Below are positions 45,202 through 58,160 of a stretch of 64,000 nt of DNA, piece after piece. This stretch comes from Myoxocephalus aenaeus. Taxonomy: Eukaryota; Chordata; Actinopteri; Perciformes; Cottidae. Each line of letters opens with the position of its first letter. Position 1 is the first letter of the stretch. A model generated the notes under the pieces. The model ran no database searches. It was not told the origin of the DNA and saw only the letters and a list, made by a program, of their open reading frames with translations. Where the stretch lies: the NCBI GenBank assembly GCA_038501785.1, contig JBAMJR010000189.1:5702001-5766000 (forward strand). The letters are read 5' to 3'. The position numbers were made by a program, and so were the translations under genes.

Positions 45202-46120
45202 AAACATCCCTTTCATGAATCTCTCTCATGCTCTCACCTTCTTTGTTATTTCCTCCCCCACCGCCTCCCTTTCTCTCTCTCACACACTATTTTATTTCAC
45301 CTTATTGGCCTTCGTCCACCGGCCTTTGTGCGAGGCTTCAGGTGCAAACAGTTCTCCCTATCGACCGGCTGCCACGGCCACTTCTTCATCCGTAATCCAT
45401 ACTGCGTCCCACCAGTTCTCTGTTCCGCCGCGCGTTCAAGCGCCTCTCGCAAGCTTTTGGTAACTGCCGGAGTCTCGGGCCGGGCGAGAGCTGCGATCGG
45501 GGCGGCCTGCTTTCTGTGAGAGCTGAGTGTTAAGCCACCGGGAGTCCTTGGAAATGGAAATGTGTAAAATAGCAAAAGGATACAGATCATTTCCCCTCCT
45601 TCCCGCCTCCTGCTGAGTCTCCCTCCCACCCAGCAGGGTTGCTCATGACCACCGCTTTTTCTCCTCATCCTCGCGAGCCTCTCGAGGCAGACGATGCCTG
45701 GAAAAAAAGAGAAATTTATTTAACGCTGCACTTTCTTTTTTTTACCACCAAGTCAAAGAGAAAAAAAACAATCCGAATTTGGTGATCGTGACTATGCTGA
45801 ACAGCCTTGTGCTGCGTTGGAGCCATTGTCTCAAACCAACAGTGATGTTTTTTTTTAGTACATCAATCCGAGATTTAACTTAAATGTAAGCATAGTCCTC
45901 TGTTAATGTGTTGATTTTGTATTTTAAAGCACACGGGTCAGTTAGTAGAGTTGTATGAAACCGATACCAGTATCAGAAACGTCTCCGATATGGCCTAAGA
46001 TCCTGGATCGGGTATCGGCGAGTACACGAGCAACAACATAAATCACTTGCTACCTGGTCCTGATGCGTACATCCTGTCCGATCGCTTCTAGTACAACACA
46101 CTCCAGGCATCAACCTCCAG
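45202..46120. other. No gene recognised
   Basis: 45330-45530 has overlapping open frames on both strands with GC-rich content but no recognisable motif. 45955-46030 (CGATACCAGTATCAG…GGGTATCGGCG) resembles the edge of an old transposon. Confidence 0.4.
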
Positions 46121-46124
46121 TTCT

Positions 46125-46550
46125 TAAGCGAAGTCTATGCTTCATGTGTTAAAGCTGCATTCTCTCTACTGGCCACCAGGGGGCGACTCGTCTGGTTGTA
46201 TAGAAGTATATGCTTCCTGTGTTAAAGCTGCATTCTCTCTACTGGCCACCAGGGGGCGACTCGTCTGGTTGTATAGAAGTATATGCTTCCTGTGTTAAAG
46301 CTGCATTCCCTCTACTGATCACCAGGGGGCAGCTCCTCTGGTTGTATAGAAGTCTCTACTTCTCTCGATTTATTCCCTCAGTAAACATTGTAAACATGAG
46401 TTTATGTCTCAATCTCTAGTTTTAAGTCTTCTTCAATACAGCATGATGTTCATTTAGTAAATGATGGTCATTTAGAGTCAAACAGGCCATAAAGCAGGGG
46501 ATGCTTTAGGGCGGGGCTACAAGGTTATTGACAGGTCTCTACCACGGTGT
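46125..46550 (+). repeat. Dispersed repeat with three CTCF-like cores; left arm of an inverted pair
   Basis: Three units of about 73 bases each carry CCACCAGGGGGCGAC or a variant (46173, 46246, 46319). After them comes a unique block (TGTAAACATGAGTTTATGTC … GGGCGGGGCTACAAGG). The whole order recurs inverted at 53535-54015. Confidence 0.85.
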
Positions 46551-46559
46551 TGTCCGGTC

Positions 46560-48495
46560 TGAGAGTCGTCCATGTTTTTGTTTTTCAACTTAAATCCTTT
46601 CACAGTGTTTTCACATCATAATAGGTGATTCTAACATGTCATTCCCCTAGAAATGACATATTCAGTGTTTGGTTCTAAACTCTCTCACGTTTGGCGACGG
46701 CCAACATGCTGAACTGAAGGCTTCCAAACGTCCACAAAACAATGATGGCTTCAAGGTGACCACGTCGATGCTCCCCTGACCACTCAGCTCTATTCTCTCG
46801 AGGCTTCGGTGTGTTTGAAGACGGAGCTCTTTGTTGCTCTCCGCAGTTCATTCTCTCAGGGGAACAGCTGTGTAAATAACTGTAGAGACCACATGCAAGA
46901 TATCCTATTAGCATGTTCCACACTCATTGCACAGTGTTATCCACGGGGAATAGGGAGGCCCCCCTGAACCAGTTCTAAAGGAGTAAAACCTGGAGGATTG
47001 ACGCGGTTCTGCTACCGGTACTTTACTAGTTCCTGCTCCCTCTGTCTCTTATAGCAGCAGTTCATCACAACATGTGACAAACAAACAGAGCGCCAGTCTT
47101 TGGAGCAGCAGGTAACGTTAGTGATGTCACATGGAATCTGATCACATAAGAGATAATCACTGAGATCTTTGAGCTGAGAATGGAGTTAAAAGATTTTACA
47201 ACTTGTTGTGTTGCTGCTCAAGAAATACATGCAATAATAATACAGAAATGTGGATTGTCTTAATTCATTTTCTTCTAATTGTTTTTTTGCTCACAAAATT
47301 ATCAAAGAACCGATAAGAGTATCAATAAGAGGACTAGTATCTATAAAATACTGGATTAGCATCCTGGTAGTGAATGATACAGAGTGCAACCTTTAACCTA
47401 CAATGAACAGTTTGTGGCTCCATAATTCGGTTCTAAGTTACAACATACTGAGTACATGTGATGAGTGAGGCTTAAATACAGAGCGAGAGGATTTAAAGTT
47501 AAACTAATTGCACAACTAAACATTGTCGGGCTTTAAGTGGCTATAATGGATGTTTTGTGTGTCGATTAACAATGTGACAATGTTGTAATTAGGTTATTTT
47601 AGTTCAACTAATTGATGAATCAATTAAATATGTATTCACATGATTAGAGACGGCACTAGTGGAACCTCTAGAACCCCAAACCGAGTGGACGAGGTCCAAA
47701 CCCCAAACCGAGGGGACGAGGTCAGACGGACTTTCAACATGGTTCTACAGCAACAGCGCCCTTATGTCATACAGTTCCTGCCTTCTTCCTCATTGAGACC
47801 CAGCAGATCGTCCTGATGTGAAACAGAATGAAACGTATACAGTCAATTTAAAAGACATAAGATTCAGGGGGACTACGTTGGTCTACAGTGATTAATTAGG
47901 ACAAATCAAATCCCATCGGAGGAAATGTCCGCCTGAAGACGGAAACAGAGCGGCGTTGAATACCCAGGTGAGGCGGTGCATATAATGTACTCTCTCAAGT
48001 AACTATTTAACTAACTTGTTCAACTTCAAAACTTTTGCAAATCCCACAACATAAAGATTTGACTAAAATGTTAAATTGCCCCAAAAAAACCCACACATTT
48101 TGTTCCTAAACCAGAATGAAGAAACATGAACTATCTCCGGGGGAATAAATAAGTATTCATCATTCCAGTTGCATTGAACCTCCCCACCTGTCACGTGGCC
48201 TCCGCTCTCCAGTTGCTGGTTCGGAGAGCACGGCGTTTCCATCTGCCCCGGAACTCCCGGCTGACTCACCCGTTCATGTTCCCGGAGGACAAGAGGACAG
48301 CCTGTGCCGGTTGAGGTTCCTTAGCCGGAAGGAGACCTGAACTCGTCCTTAAAGCGAGCTGTTCATGACCTTTAGAAAGAGACGAGAGTATTTAATGGAC
48401 ACTTTATATTGTACAGCTTGTACATTTCAGACGATATGTATAGATTACATAATAACCCACATCGGGTTGTAACGCATCGTGACACGATTTTGAGT
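46560..48495. other. No gene recognised
   Basis: Unique-looking sequence. 47295-47370 (ACCGATAAGAGTATCAATAA) may be the other end of the transposon relic near 45960. 47690-47715 repeats CCAAACCGAGGGGACGAGGT in tandem. Confidence 0.4.
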
Positions 48496-48501
48496 CTCGG
48501 A

Positions 48502-48577
48502 TCGTCACAAAAGATAATAAGGGTTGCTCCCTTATTATCTTTTGTGACGAAAAGTTGAGTTTGCTACTCAACTTTTC
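48502..48577. repeat. Two adjacent perfect hairpins with the same loop
   Basis: Hairpin 1 has 22-base arms (48502-48523 and 48529-48550) and hairpin 2 has 12-base arms (48549-48560 and 48566-48577). Both have perfect arms and the loop TTGCT. Confidence 0.95.
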
Positions 48578-48579
48578 AA

Positions 48580-49885
48580 AAAGTTTTTTTCTGCCGCTGA
48601 TTCCATTAGTGGATCATTGAGGATCCAGATGTTTTTTGTTGGTTTTGTTTAGTTTGTTTCATCAGCTGGTTTGTAGCGGTGTAGCTCCAGATCTTTGTTT
48701 TACTTTTTTATTGTCACTTACGGTGGTTATTTGCATAAAAATACAAACAATTATGTATCAAAATATAGTATTTTTATCGAGAAAATGTTATCATAAGTAG
48801 TTTTAATGATGTATAATAATGATCTTAGAGCATGTTAAGAAGTTAAACAGCTCATAATTCATCTCTAATATCTATTTTATCTTCATTTGTAAGCAACGTG
48901 TTTCAAACAACAGGATTTATTCATGTTTCTTACCTAAGACTACATTGGACACATTATGACAACGTTATAATTAATCTCTGCCCTACAATAAATGTCTTAC
49001 TAAATAGAGCCTGAAGGCATCACAATGGAACTCAATGGAACCGCCGTCCGTTAGCTTTTAGCTGTTAGCTCAGGTGCTAACGAGCTCTCTTGCTGATTTA
49101 AACACTCCTCTAAATTATCAGATGTTCAGTTCATCAAATCATAATTATTTGCCTATTTGTATGATTTCAGTGACGTGAATCCCACATTGCAGTTATGACA
49201 TATTCATATTAATATAGCTCTTCACTGCATGGTGAACCGCGGTGAGTGTGGTGAGTGCGACCCCTTCAAGGGCGCCGGCAGCGCAGGCCGTTTGGCGGTC
49301 CTGAGCGTCCCGACAGGAAGCGACTGACCTGAGGCCAGCAGCTTCCTGTCGGACACGATCCTCAGAGGCACTCACAGCCGCGCCGCATGCAGATGAGCGG
49401 CGCCATCTGGTCACACGTCAGCGCAGCGAAACGCCACGGCCCCCTCAGGGCGGGAAAAAAGAAAAGTCCACACCACCGAGCGTAAAGGCCACGGCACTGA
49501 TTACCCAGCAGCCTTAGCGGCCGGAGAGCTCAGTGTCAGGCGGAGGAAGCTGGTTCGTTACTTAAATTCTGAACTTGTCGACAGCAACGTTTAACAATCA
49601 CCTCAACAATGAAATCGTGATTACTTTCTTTACTGAGGAATCTGTTGATTCCTTTTGACGCACTGATTCACTGTGTAGTCCCTAAAAATGTCACAAAATA
49701 ATGATTTCTTGTGTTGAAATCCTCACATACTTTTACTCTTCAGACGGATTCTGTCAAAAGAGAGAAAATCCTGTTTATTTTAATTGAGTGTTTAGGTTTT
49801 ATTATTCTATTTATTTAATGTTTTAATTAATTAAGTTAACCTTCCATTGTGGCTCCGCTTGGCGTGAGGTCCCCTAACCCCTTTA

Positions 49886-49890
<5 letters not shown>
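48580..49890. other. No gene recognised
   Basis: 49230-49450 is GC- and CpG-rich on both strands with no convincing coding frame. The rest is A/T-rich. Confidence 0.4.

Positions 49891-49896
<6 letters not shown>

Positions 49897-49925
<29 letters not shown>
49897..49925. repeat. (TA)n microsatellite
   Basis: Short TA run directly beside the Tc1 element left end. A TG/TA run lies beside the right end, so the element appears to have inserted in a TA-rich microsatellite. Confidence 0.9.
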
Positions 49926-49929
<4 letters not shown>

Positions 49930-49967
49930 CACACACACTCACCTAAAGGATTATTAGGAACACCATA

Positions 49968-50631
49968 CTAATACTGTGTTTGACCCCCTTTCGCCTTCAG
50001 AACTGCCTTAATTCTACGTGGCATTGATTCAACAAGGTGCTGAAAGCATTCTTTAGAAATGTTGGCCCATATTGATAGGATAGCATCTTGCAGTTGATGG
50101 AGATTTGTGGGATGCACATCCAGGGCACGAAGCTCCCGTTCCACCACATCCCAAAGATGCTCTATTGGGTTGAGATCTGGTGACTGTGGGGGCCATTTTA
50201 GTACAGTGAACTCATTGTCATGTTCAAGAAACCAATTTGAAATGATTCGAGCTTTGTGACATGGTGCATTATCCTGCTGGAAGTAGCCATCAGAGGATGG
50301 GTACATGGTGGCCATAAAGGGATGGACATGGTCAGAAACAATGCTCAGGTAGGCCGTGGCATTTAAACGATGCCCAATTGGCACTAAGGGGCCTAAAGTG
50401 TGCCAAGAAAACATCCCCCACACCATTACACCACCACCACCAGCCTGCACAGTGGTAACAAGGCATGATGGATCCATGTTCTCATTCTGTTTACGCCAAA
50501 TTCTGACTCTACCATCTGAATGTCTCAACAGAATTCGAGACTCATCAGACCAGGCAACATTTTTCCAGTCTTCAACTGTCCAATTTTGGTCAGCTCTTGC
50601 AAATTGTAGCCTCTTTTTCCTATTTGTAGTG
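49968..50631 (-). pseudogene. DD36E transposase, C-terminal part
   Basis: Downstream half of a transposase interrupted at the hAT insertion. It reads from STTNRKKRLQFARADQ through VAWSDESRILLRHSDG (first catalytic Asp), YFQQDNAPCHKARIISNW (second) and WPPQSPDLNPIEHLWD (Glu), ending in KAKGGQTQY. There are 36 residues between the second Asp and the Glu. No internal stop was seen; the only disruption is the insertion that separates it from its DNA-binding half at 52144-52512. Confidence 0.9.
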
Positions 50632-50639
50632 GAGATGAG

Positions 50640-51158
50640 CAGTGGCGGCTGGTGACATTTTTTTGTGGGGGGGGCGCAGTTGGGCGGCGCGGTTTAAATA
50701 GCACTCCACAATGAGAAGAAAAGAGGTTTGGAGTAGAATATTCTAAAAAACAAAGCTTTATTTCAAGAAAACACAGTGCTCAACACTGTCCAATAACAAC
50801 TATCAACAAACTAACTTTGGGCATGAGAGGTTCAGAGCAGAATGGTTTAAGAAACATTCAATGTGGTGGCCAGAGCAACTTCAGGGAATACATTGACGTA
50901 GCATTCAAACTGGGGGCCCTGCAGTAAGGTGGCACTGGTGAGGTGGTCTTTGAAGGCAAAGCGTTCCCTGGTGTGTCCAAGTATGGTGTCACAAACCTAC
51001 AGATACATATAGAGAGAGAGACAGAGACGGTAAGATAAGTTGTGGGGAAATATCTACTACAAACAGGCTTCATACTACAGACAAAAAACTATGTTTTGTG
51101 TGTCTCGATGGCTCAGCAACATAGACAAAAGGCCAGGAGCCACCTTGATGGCTGTAGC

Positions 51159-51223
<65 letters not shown>

Positions 51224-52135
51224 GGGGGTTGAATTTGTATTTTAGATAAAGTTATAGCCCGATATGACATCCACCCAAATCTAGCAATGTCCAACATGTG
51301 TTCTGCTGTGGGAAAGATAAAACATTAAACTCTAACAGGCATCTGCTGATTTTGACACTCACTTCTGCAGCAATCCTTCAAGCTCATCTTCCTTCACAGC
51401 CGGCGCTTCCTCGGCTGCTCAGAGCCACTGCTTTGCTGCACACTGAGCCTCCAGCTAGCAGCTCCGGTTAGCATGTAGCTTGGTGCATGTAGCTTCACTG
51501 CTTTGCTGCTGAATATTTAAATCCGGACGTTCGGGTCCCAACTCTTTCAGCCTCCTCTTGTCAACATCTCATTGTGGATTGAAAGGTGTTTCGCGTAGAG
51601 ATACCACAGAGTTTTCAGTCGCCATACTAACATAATCAAAGTCTCTGCTAGCTGTGTTGCTCGCGTAGCTACGTGGGAGCTATATGGGGTGTGAGGGAAT
51701 GATAAAGGTCTCTGATTGGACGAATAGTCCAACCACGTTGCAATAAGAAACGATGTCATTGGCTAGGGCGCAGATTCGTGCGCCCGAAGATTCACGTTTC
51801 ATCCGCCAATGAGAAGCTGTCCTTGCCGTCACGAGGGTGAAATGTTTGTTAGCTTTCCATAGACTCACATTGGGCCGGCGCCCCGAGAGGGGAGGGGCTT
51901 TTCTCAGTAATGATGAATGGCGATATATTATATTTAACTTAAGTGGTTGTTGACAGGGGCTTACGGTCTCCCACACACATTTAGCGCGTCAACACGGTAT
52001 ATTTCTTATTTAAATTATTTGATATATAATGTTTTTTGACAGTATATATTATATTTTTTTCTTCTTTTTTTTTTTTCATCGCAAAACTTTAGGAGGGGCG
52101 GCGCCCTAGCGCCCTCTATTGACGCACCGCCACTG
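50640..52135. mobile_element. hAT element inserted in the DD36E transposase gene
   Basis: The ends are CAGTGGCGGCTGG and the inverse GCACCGCCACTG, with the perfect 8-base target duplication GAGATGAG (50632-50639 and 52136-52143). On the minus strand near 50870-51010 it keeps DTILGHTRERFAFKDHLTSA, a remnant of a hAT-type transposase exon. Most of the coding region is missing, so it is non-autonomous. It also contains an (AC)n run. Confidence 0.92.
51161..51220. repeat. (AC)n microsatellite
   Basis: About 30 uninterrupted AC units inside the hAT element. Confidence 0.97.
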
Positions 52136-52143
52136 GAGATGAG

Positions 52144-52512
52144 TGGTACCCGGTGGGGTCTTCTGCTGTTGTAGCCCATCCGCCTCAAGGTTGTGCGTGT
52201 TGTGGCTTCACAAATGCTTTGCTGCATACCTCGGTTGTAACGAGTGGTTATTTCAGTCAAAGTTGCTCTTCTATCAGCTTGAATCAGTTGGCCCATTCTC
52301 CTCTGACCTCTAGCATCAACAAGGCATTTTCGCCCACAGGACTGCCGCATACTGGATGTTTTTCCCTTTTCACACCATTCTTTGTAAACCCTAGAAATGG
52401 TTGTGCGTGAAAATCCCAGTAACTGAGCAGATTGTGAAATACTCAGACCGGCCCGTCTGGCACCAACAACCATGCCACGCTCAAAATTGCTTAAATCACC
52501 TTTCTTTCCCAT
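52144..52512 (-). pseudogene. DD36E transposase, N-terminal DNA-binding part
   Basis: Starts MGKKGDLSNFERGMVVGARR, a paired-like helix-turn-helix (SISQSAQLLGFSRTTISRVY), followed by a second HTH region, and continues to RRPHRVPLIS, where the hAT target duplication begins. It stays open across the border for about 40 hAT-derived codons before a stop. Together with 49968-50631 it accounts for the whole transposase. Confidence 0.9.
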
Positions 52513-52681
52513 TCTGACATTCAGTTTGGAGTTCAGGAGATTGTCTTGACCAGGACCACACCCCTAAATGCATTGAAGCAACTGCCATGTGATTGGTTGA
52601 TTAGATAATTGCATTAATGAGAAATTGAACAGGTGTTCCTAATAATCAATTGAACAGGTGTTCCTAATAATCCTTTAGGTG

Positions 52682-52796
<115 letters not shown>

Positions 52797-52922
52797 TAGA
52801 AACCTTTAATCACAGTATCCATGTTAACATTAACATAATCCGCCGGCCTGCTGCCACCGTTATTATAAGAAATATGAATCGTCCCGACCTCTGATTACTG
52901 ATGATTTATTGAGTAGAAATAA

Positions 52923-52957
52923 CATTGTATGTATAATATATAATTATACATACAATG
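52923..52957. repeat. 15-base perfect inverted repeat
   Basis: CATTGTATGTATAAT and its exact inverse ATTATACATACAATG, separated by ATATA. Confidence 0.9.
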
Positions 52958-52959
52958 TA

Positions 52960-53530
52960 TAATAAATAAGTAATGGGTACACAAAGGGAGATGGTGCTTG
53001 TTACTGCCGGCGGGGCTGGTTGTGTCGGCAGGGCGCCGCGTGGCGTTCACATGAACCCGCCACTGCTCTTTGTTCCTGACTCACCAGCTGCTCCTCTGGG
53101 AGGAGGACCACAGCAGCCATGTTGAGTCAGCTGTAAGCTGAGACGAGGAGATGCTCGGGCCTGATACGGGAGGCACAGCTCCTGGTCATGACCGGTCTGC
53201 AGCAGTATCGCAACATTGTAGCGTGACAATATCGTATTCTAGGGACTGAACGGTCGGTTAGTGTTCTGTGTTCTGAGAGTCGTGCCGCTCGCCTGAAGCA
53301 TTGCCATAAACATTCCAGCGTTGGCTCCCTTTGGACATGGAAAATAAAAAGGAGAGTGTTGTGAATCGCTGATTGAGTTCACAGTTTAACCATCAGAGTG
53401 TGAAAAGAAGTTTTACTGCCGATCGTCATCGGCCTGGATTCAGTAAAAAAATCGCTGTCTGATGCATGACGTTTTGGCGTTTTGGCCGCCATGACGTAGA
53501 GACGGCGTATACGTATGTCTCTGGTGTCAA
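52960..53530. other. No gene recognised
   Basis: Mixed sequence with short frames only. Confidence 0.4.
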
Positions 53531-53534
53531 CCTG

Positions 53535-54015
53535 TCAATCACCTTGTAGCCCCGCCCTAAAGCGTCCCCTGCTTTATGGTCTGTTTGACTCTAAATGACC
53601 ATAATTTACTAAATAAACATCATGCTGTATTGAAGAAGACTTGAAACTAGAGATTGAGACATAAACTCATGTTTACTGAGGAAATAAATCAAGAGAGAAG
53701 TAGAGTAATTTATATAGACTTCTATACAACCAGAGGAGTCACCCCCTGGTGGTCAGTAGAGAGAATGTAGCTTTAACAGATGAAGCATATACTTCTATAC
53801 AACCACTCGCCCCCTGGTGGTCAGTAGACAGAATGTAACTAACACATGAAGCATAGACTTCTATACAATCAGAGGAGTCGCCCCCTGCTGGTCAGGAGAG
53901 AGAATGCAGCTTTAACACATGAATATACTTCTATACAACCAGAGGAGTCGCCCCCTCGTTGTCAGTAGAGAGAATGCAGCTTTAACACATGAAGCATAGT
54001 ATATGCTTCATGGTG
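53535..54015 (-). repeat. Dispersed repeat with four CTCF-like cores; right arm of an inverted pair
   Basis: Inverse of 46125-46550: first the unique block (CCTTGTAGCCCCGCCCTAAA … GACATAAACTCATGTTTACT), then four units with cores at 53738 (GTCACCCCCTGGTGG), 53806, 53877 and 53947, all on the minus strand. Confidence 0.85.
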
Positions 54016-54606
54016 GTCAGTAGAGATAATGCAGGTTGTTTTTTCATAAGGACGGTCAAAACGAGCAGGTCCGTTTTTCTAGCGTGACGTCAGCAGCACA
54101 TTTTCAACATGAAGTTCTCAGCAAAAAGGGAGAATGATTTAGTATAATTGTACAGTTTGCCATTCGAATCCTTTCATCCTGTTGGTTTATCTGAGTAGTT
54201 CTGTCTCCATTAAAACTTTAAGAGGTGAACCGTTAAGTGTTTATCCACTACTGTTATGCTAATACACTCCAAAGATGTGACAAGATTACAGAATTAATGG
54301 AGCACCAACTCTGGTCCTTGGTGACATTTCACCATTCGGTGGCATTTGTTATTCTGATGAATGAATTATCTCTTTGTAGCCACTCTCGTCCTCAGTGGCG
54401 ACGGAGAGGAATGTGACAGCGAAAAGAAATCCTCTCCTCGCGGTGACATTTAACTTATAACGTAGAACTTCTTCGGCATACTTATTAGCACATGATTGCA
54501 TGAATTTGTATCATCTTCTGTTCATTTATTTATATGTATTTTGTATATTTCTATACTTCATGTAATGGTTGTATTCGTATTCTGTGTTGAATTTAATCCT
54601 CCTGTC
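54016..54606. other. No gene recognised
   Basis: Unique-looking A/T-rich sequence ending at a hAT target site. Confidence 0.4.
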
Positions 54607-55591
54607 TAGGGCTGCAACAACGAATCGATAAAATCGATAAAAATCGATTATCAAAAGAGTTGGCAACGAATTTCATTATCGATTCGTTGTGTCGCGCGAT
54701 TATTACGCCAGGCAATAAGAAGAAGAAAAGAGCGGCGCAGAGCAACTGTCCGCCAGCGTTTCTGAGATTGGAGTGAGACACAGAAAAAGGTTTAGGTCGT
54801 GATCTTCACAATAGAACATCTTTGATGTGTCGAGTCTTGACCAATCAGCGTTAAGATGTCGACAGCGTCTTCATTTCCCTCAAACTTGTTTTTAATGGAA
54901 GCTAGTCAGCTTGCTATCACGTTAGCTAACGTTTTTGGGTTGTGTATTGTCGTTAAAGTTACTTTACAATTCAGTCTTGCTTGTAAAAAAACGTAACGTG
55001 ATGAAACATGCCGTAACACCTCGGTCTGGTTCAGTTCAAGCTGTCACTCGTTAACGTTAAACCGGCACACCGGCGGATCTAGCTGCAGGTTTTAATTTTT
55101 TTACTCAAAGTAGAATGAATAAAATCACGTAGTTGGGCTTAGCCAACAACGTGATGTTGTGGTCATAAGAGACCCAGATATTGATCAGATGATGTGAATT
55201 AAATAGTTTAAGGAAGCTGGAGGTCAGAACAGACGTGAAAGGAGCAGTACAGCTTCCCACTGTCGCAGTGTTTCATACATATTGATAAAGCAGGATATGC
55301 TAAATGCAGCCTCTGCTCCAAGGAGATCTATTACAGTAAAAAGGGCTCACATTTGGCAGATATAAAGCATACATGTGTATGTTTTTTGTGTTAGTCAATT
55401 TTTTGACTTTCAAGGAGCAACCTGTTTGTGCACTTTCTGAAGATGTTTTGCACTGTCAGTTCTGTTTTTGAATAAAGGGCTGGAAATGAATGTTTTCTTC
55501 TTTTTTTTTTTTCTCATCCGATTCATCGATTAATCTAAAAAATAATCAACCGATTAATCGATTATTAAAATAATCGTTAGTTGCAGCCCTA
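54607..55591 (+). mobile_element. hAT element with BED-finger relic
   Basis: The ends are TAGGGCTGCAAC and GTTGCAGCCCTA, with the perfect 8-base duplication CTCCTGTC (54599-54606 and 55592-55599). The subterminal regions repeat ATCGATTA motifs. On the plus strand near 55275-55377, IDKAGYAKCSLCSKEIYYSK then GSHLADIKH shows a BED-type C-x2-C … H pattern. No transposase catalytic region was seen. Confidence 0.93.
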
Positions 55592-55599
55592 CTCCTGTC

Positions 55600-58160
55600 C
55601 ACAGTGTTGCACTATAAACTCCCCAAATCACAACTCGCTGAAGGCAAAGCCGAGTATAATTATTAAAATATAACCTTTTTAGGGGATACGGAGGCTTTTA
55701 TTTTATTTATTTTTATTGAAAAGGACATGAAAGCACATGTTGCTTGTTGTACATTTATTTACGGTATTTGATGTATTCGTATACTTTTATACTACTGTGT
55801 CCTGAACGCACCCCTGAGAGTTCCTGAAGACTTTTATCTTATGTCTCTTTGACTCTTTGTCTCTTTGTCCATGTGTGATTCCATCTGTACGGAGCCTTTA
55901 CTGTTCCTTTTGAAGCCACACAATAATCATTTTAAAACTGCAGTTGGAGCTGAAATACAGTCTTTGATTCTCTTACCTATTATTAAAAGAGGAATGTTTG
56001 TACAGTCTATATGTCATTTTCCTTGATGTGCTGAGTCACTCTTTTAAAATGATGACCGACGCCCGTAAACAGCAAGTCTGTAATTGGCTTTAAAACTTGC
56101 GTAGAGGCATCACAGATGGAAAGAAATCATCACTTGTTCGTATTTTCCAGTCGAGGGACTTCTTTTCTTCCACGTCTTGTTTTTCTCGGCAGCTCTGGTG
56201 GCATCCGTGCTGACGGCTTAATTAATTAGCATTCTCTGGCTGTCTGGCTGCCTGTTGCCTTAGTCTCTCTCCATCGCCCGCCTCGGCCTTCATTAAAGAT
56301 AATCCTCTGCATCTACCACACGGTATGCGGCGCCGCCGTTATTGAATTGTGGTTCCAGAAACGTGAATCTTTCTCATCACGCGATGATTCTGCAGACAGG
56401 ACCTCTCTCTCTCTCTCTCCACTGTGGACTCCAGCATTATTTAATGTCAGGTGCCCCACATAAGTGCAGCTATAGCATTCTAAGGCAGCTTGAGTTATGG
56501 CTGCCAGCACTTCACAGTGACTGTCATAACAGCTTTGGCAGCTACTATCTGACTGGCCCACAAATCAGCCGAGGGCTAGCTTATTATCCATATGAGCGCC
56601 AGTCTGCAGAGACACGTGCAAAGTCTGCGAAGCTGCTAAACTTTAGCAGTCGTTTGCTGGAGAGAATGTGAAATTAATTGAGCCAATATTAAGACCAATC
56701 TGCTCCACTGCCAAGTACATTTAAAGAGCAGGAATCTGGCCCAGAACAAAATGCATTTTGGCAGAATTTCCCAAAGCTGCACTAGAATCCAAACGGTGAC
56801 TGTGCAGAGACGTCCACCAGTTTACTCCGATGTGATTCACTGCCACAACTTTAAATGCAAATCGTGTCAGCAAAGGATTTAAATGTATTCTGTGCTCTCC
56901 TTGTAGTCCATTTTGTTCAACGAGGGAAAGAAAGCATGATGGGAAAATTACTAATACGGCATAATGGAGCTCTCTGTTTCGGTGAATGCTTTTCTGAAAA
57001 ACTCTTCCTGAGGTTTTTTTCCATTTGTTTTTATCTGAACCAAGGGTCAACGGGCAGAAGTTGTAGATTGGAACAAAGTTCCTTCAAGAGGATTTACAGA
57101 GGGCTAATGACTGGACTGAACCGATTAAGTGATTATCAGTGTTTTTGTTGATTAACTTTGACTGTAACTAGAAGGGCACTCGACCAACGGTGCATTCAGG
57201 TGCTCCTCAGTTGGTCCCATCTCCTGAGTTTGGAAGTCGTTCTTCCGTTTGTGAACTTAGTCGTAATGTGGAAATAACATGCAAAGAGGATGTGTTGAGT
57301 TGTATTGCTCAGAGCGTTTGATCAACATGTTGGGAGCCGTTTCCGAGTTGTTGTTGTTGTTGTTGTTCTAACGTGACGGAGCGGAGTGGGAATTTTTTAC
57401 CAATTATTTGTAAAGCACCTTTCAAACAGGTTAGTGCAGTGTAAAGTGCTCCACAAATGACTTTTGATGTATGTGAGATTGTTCATGACAGAGTTGTTGG
57501 ATCTGTTTTCAGGAAAGCATTCGGTCTGGTGGCAATAACCTTTACGCTATAGAATGAAAGAAACTAGAATGACCAAAATCTTTCGAGGTAGCTGAAATGG
57601 TCAATTTTCCAATGTTAACAAACGTTCCGCTCAAAAAGGTTATGGTCTCTTCCTCGGCCCTCGCTGCACCCTTCCACCAAGTTTCATGGAGGTTCTGTGT
57701 CAGTTTTTCTGATGTCCTGCTGACAGACACACACACAAACTCTTTGGCGGTTAGTTTTGGTCTCATTGGGCTCCGCCAAAGGAGTCCGTAGAGCTGAGAT
57801 ATCTGATCTCTGACGACAATAAGCTGAGACGATGCTGAACAGAACGGCTCCTTGTTTTGTTCCACGATTGAGTAATTAATGAGCGATGAGCTTTGCAGAA
57901 CCTGTCGACTGTAGAATGATTGGCGCTGAAGGGTCTCGCACATGTGATCTGAAGAGCAATCGCAAAGGCCGAAAAAAGGTTGATGGACAATTAGCTGAGG
58001 ATCAAAGCCGTCCTCTGTCCTCAAAGCAGCATTGCCGCTCTCATTAGCGGACGAACCAGGAAGGAGAACCAGAGCCGGCTGATCAAAGTCACCTGAACTA
58101 AACCTGGGAGTGTCTGTGCTCCAACACACCAGCAAAATACAAAACAGGTCGACACCTGAA
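55600..58160. other. Long non-repetitive stretch, no exon recognised
   Basis: The least repetitive 2.5 kb in the right half of the window, probably mei4 intron or downstream DNA. 56380-57170 is of balanced composition without tandem or dispersed repeats. It is a candidate for conserved non-coding sequence, but this cannot be shown from one genome. Confidence 0.4.

Noticed and set aside
45297..45668. Overlapping frames on both strands
   Set aside because: GC-rich chance openness; neither strand shows a recognisable motif.
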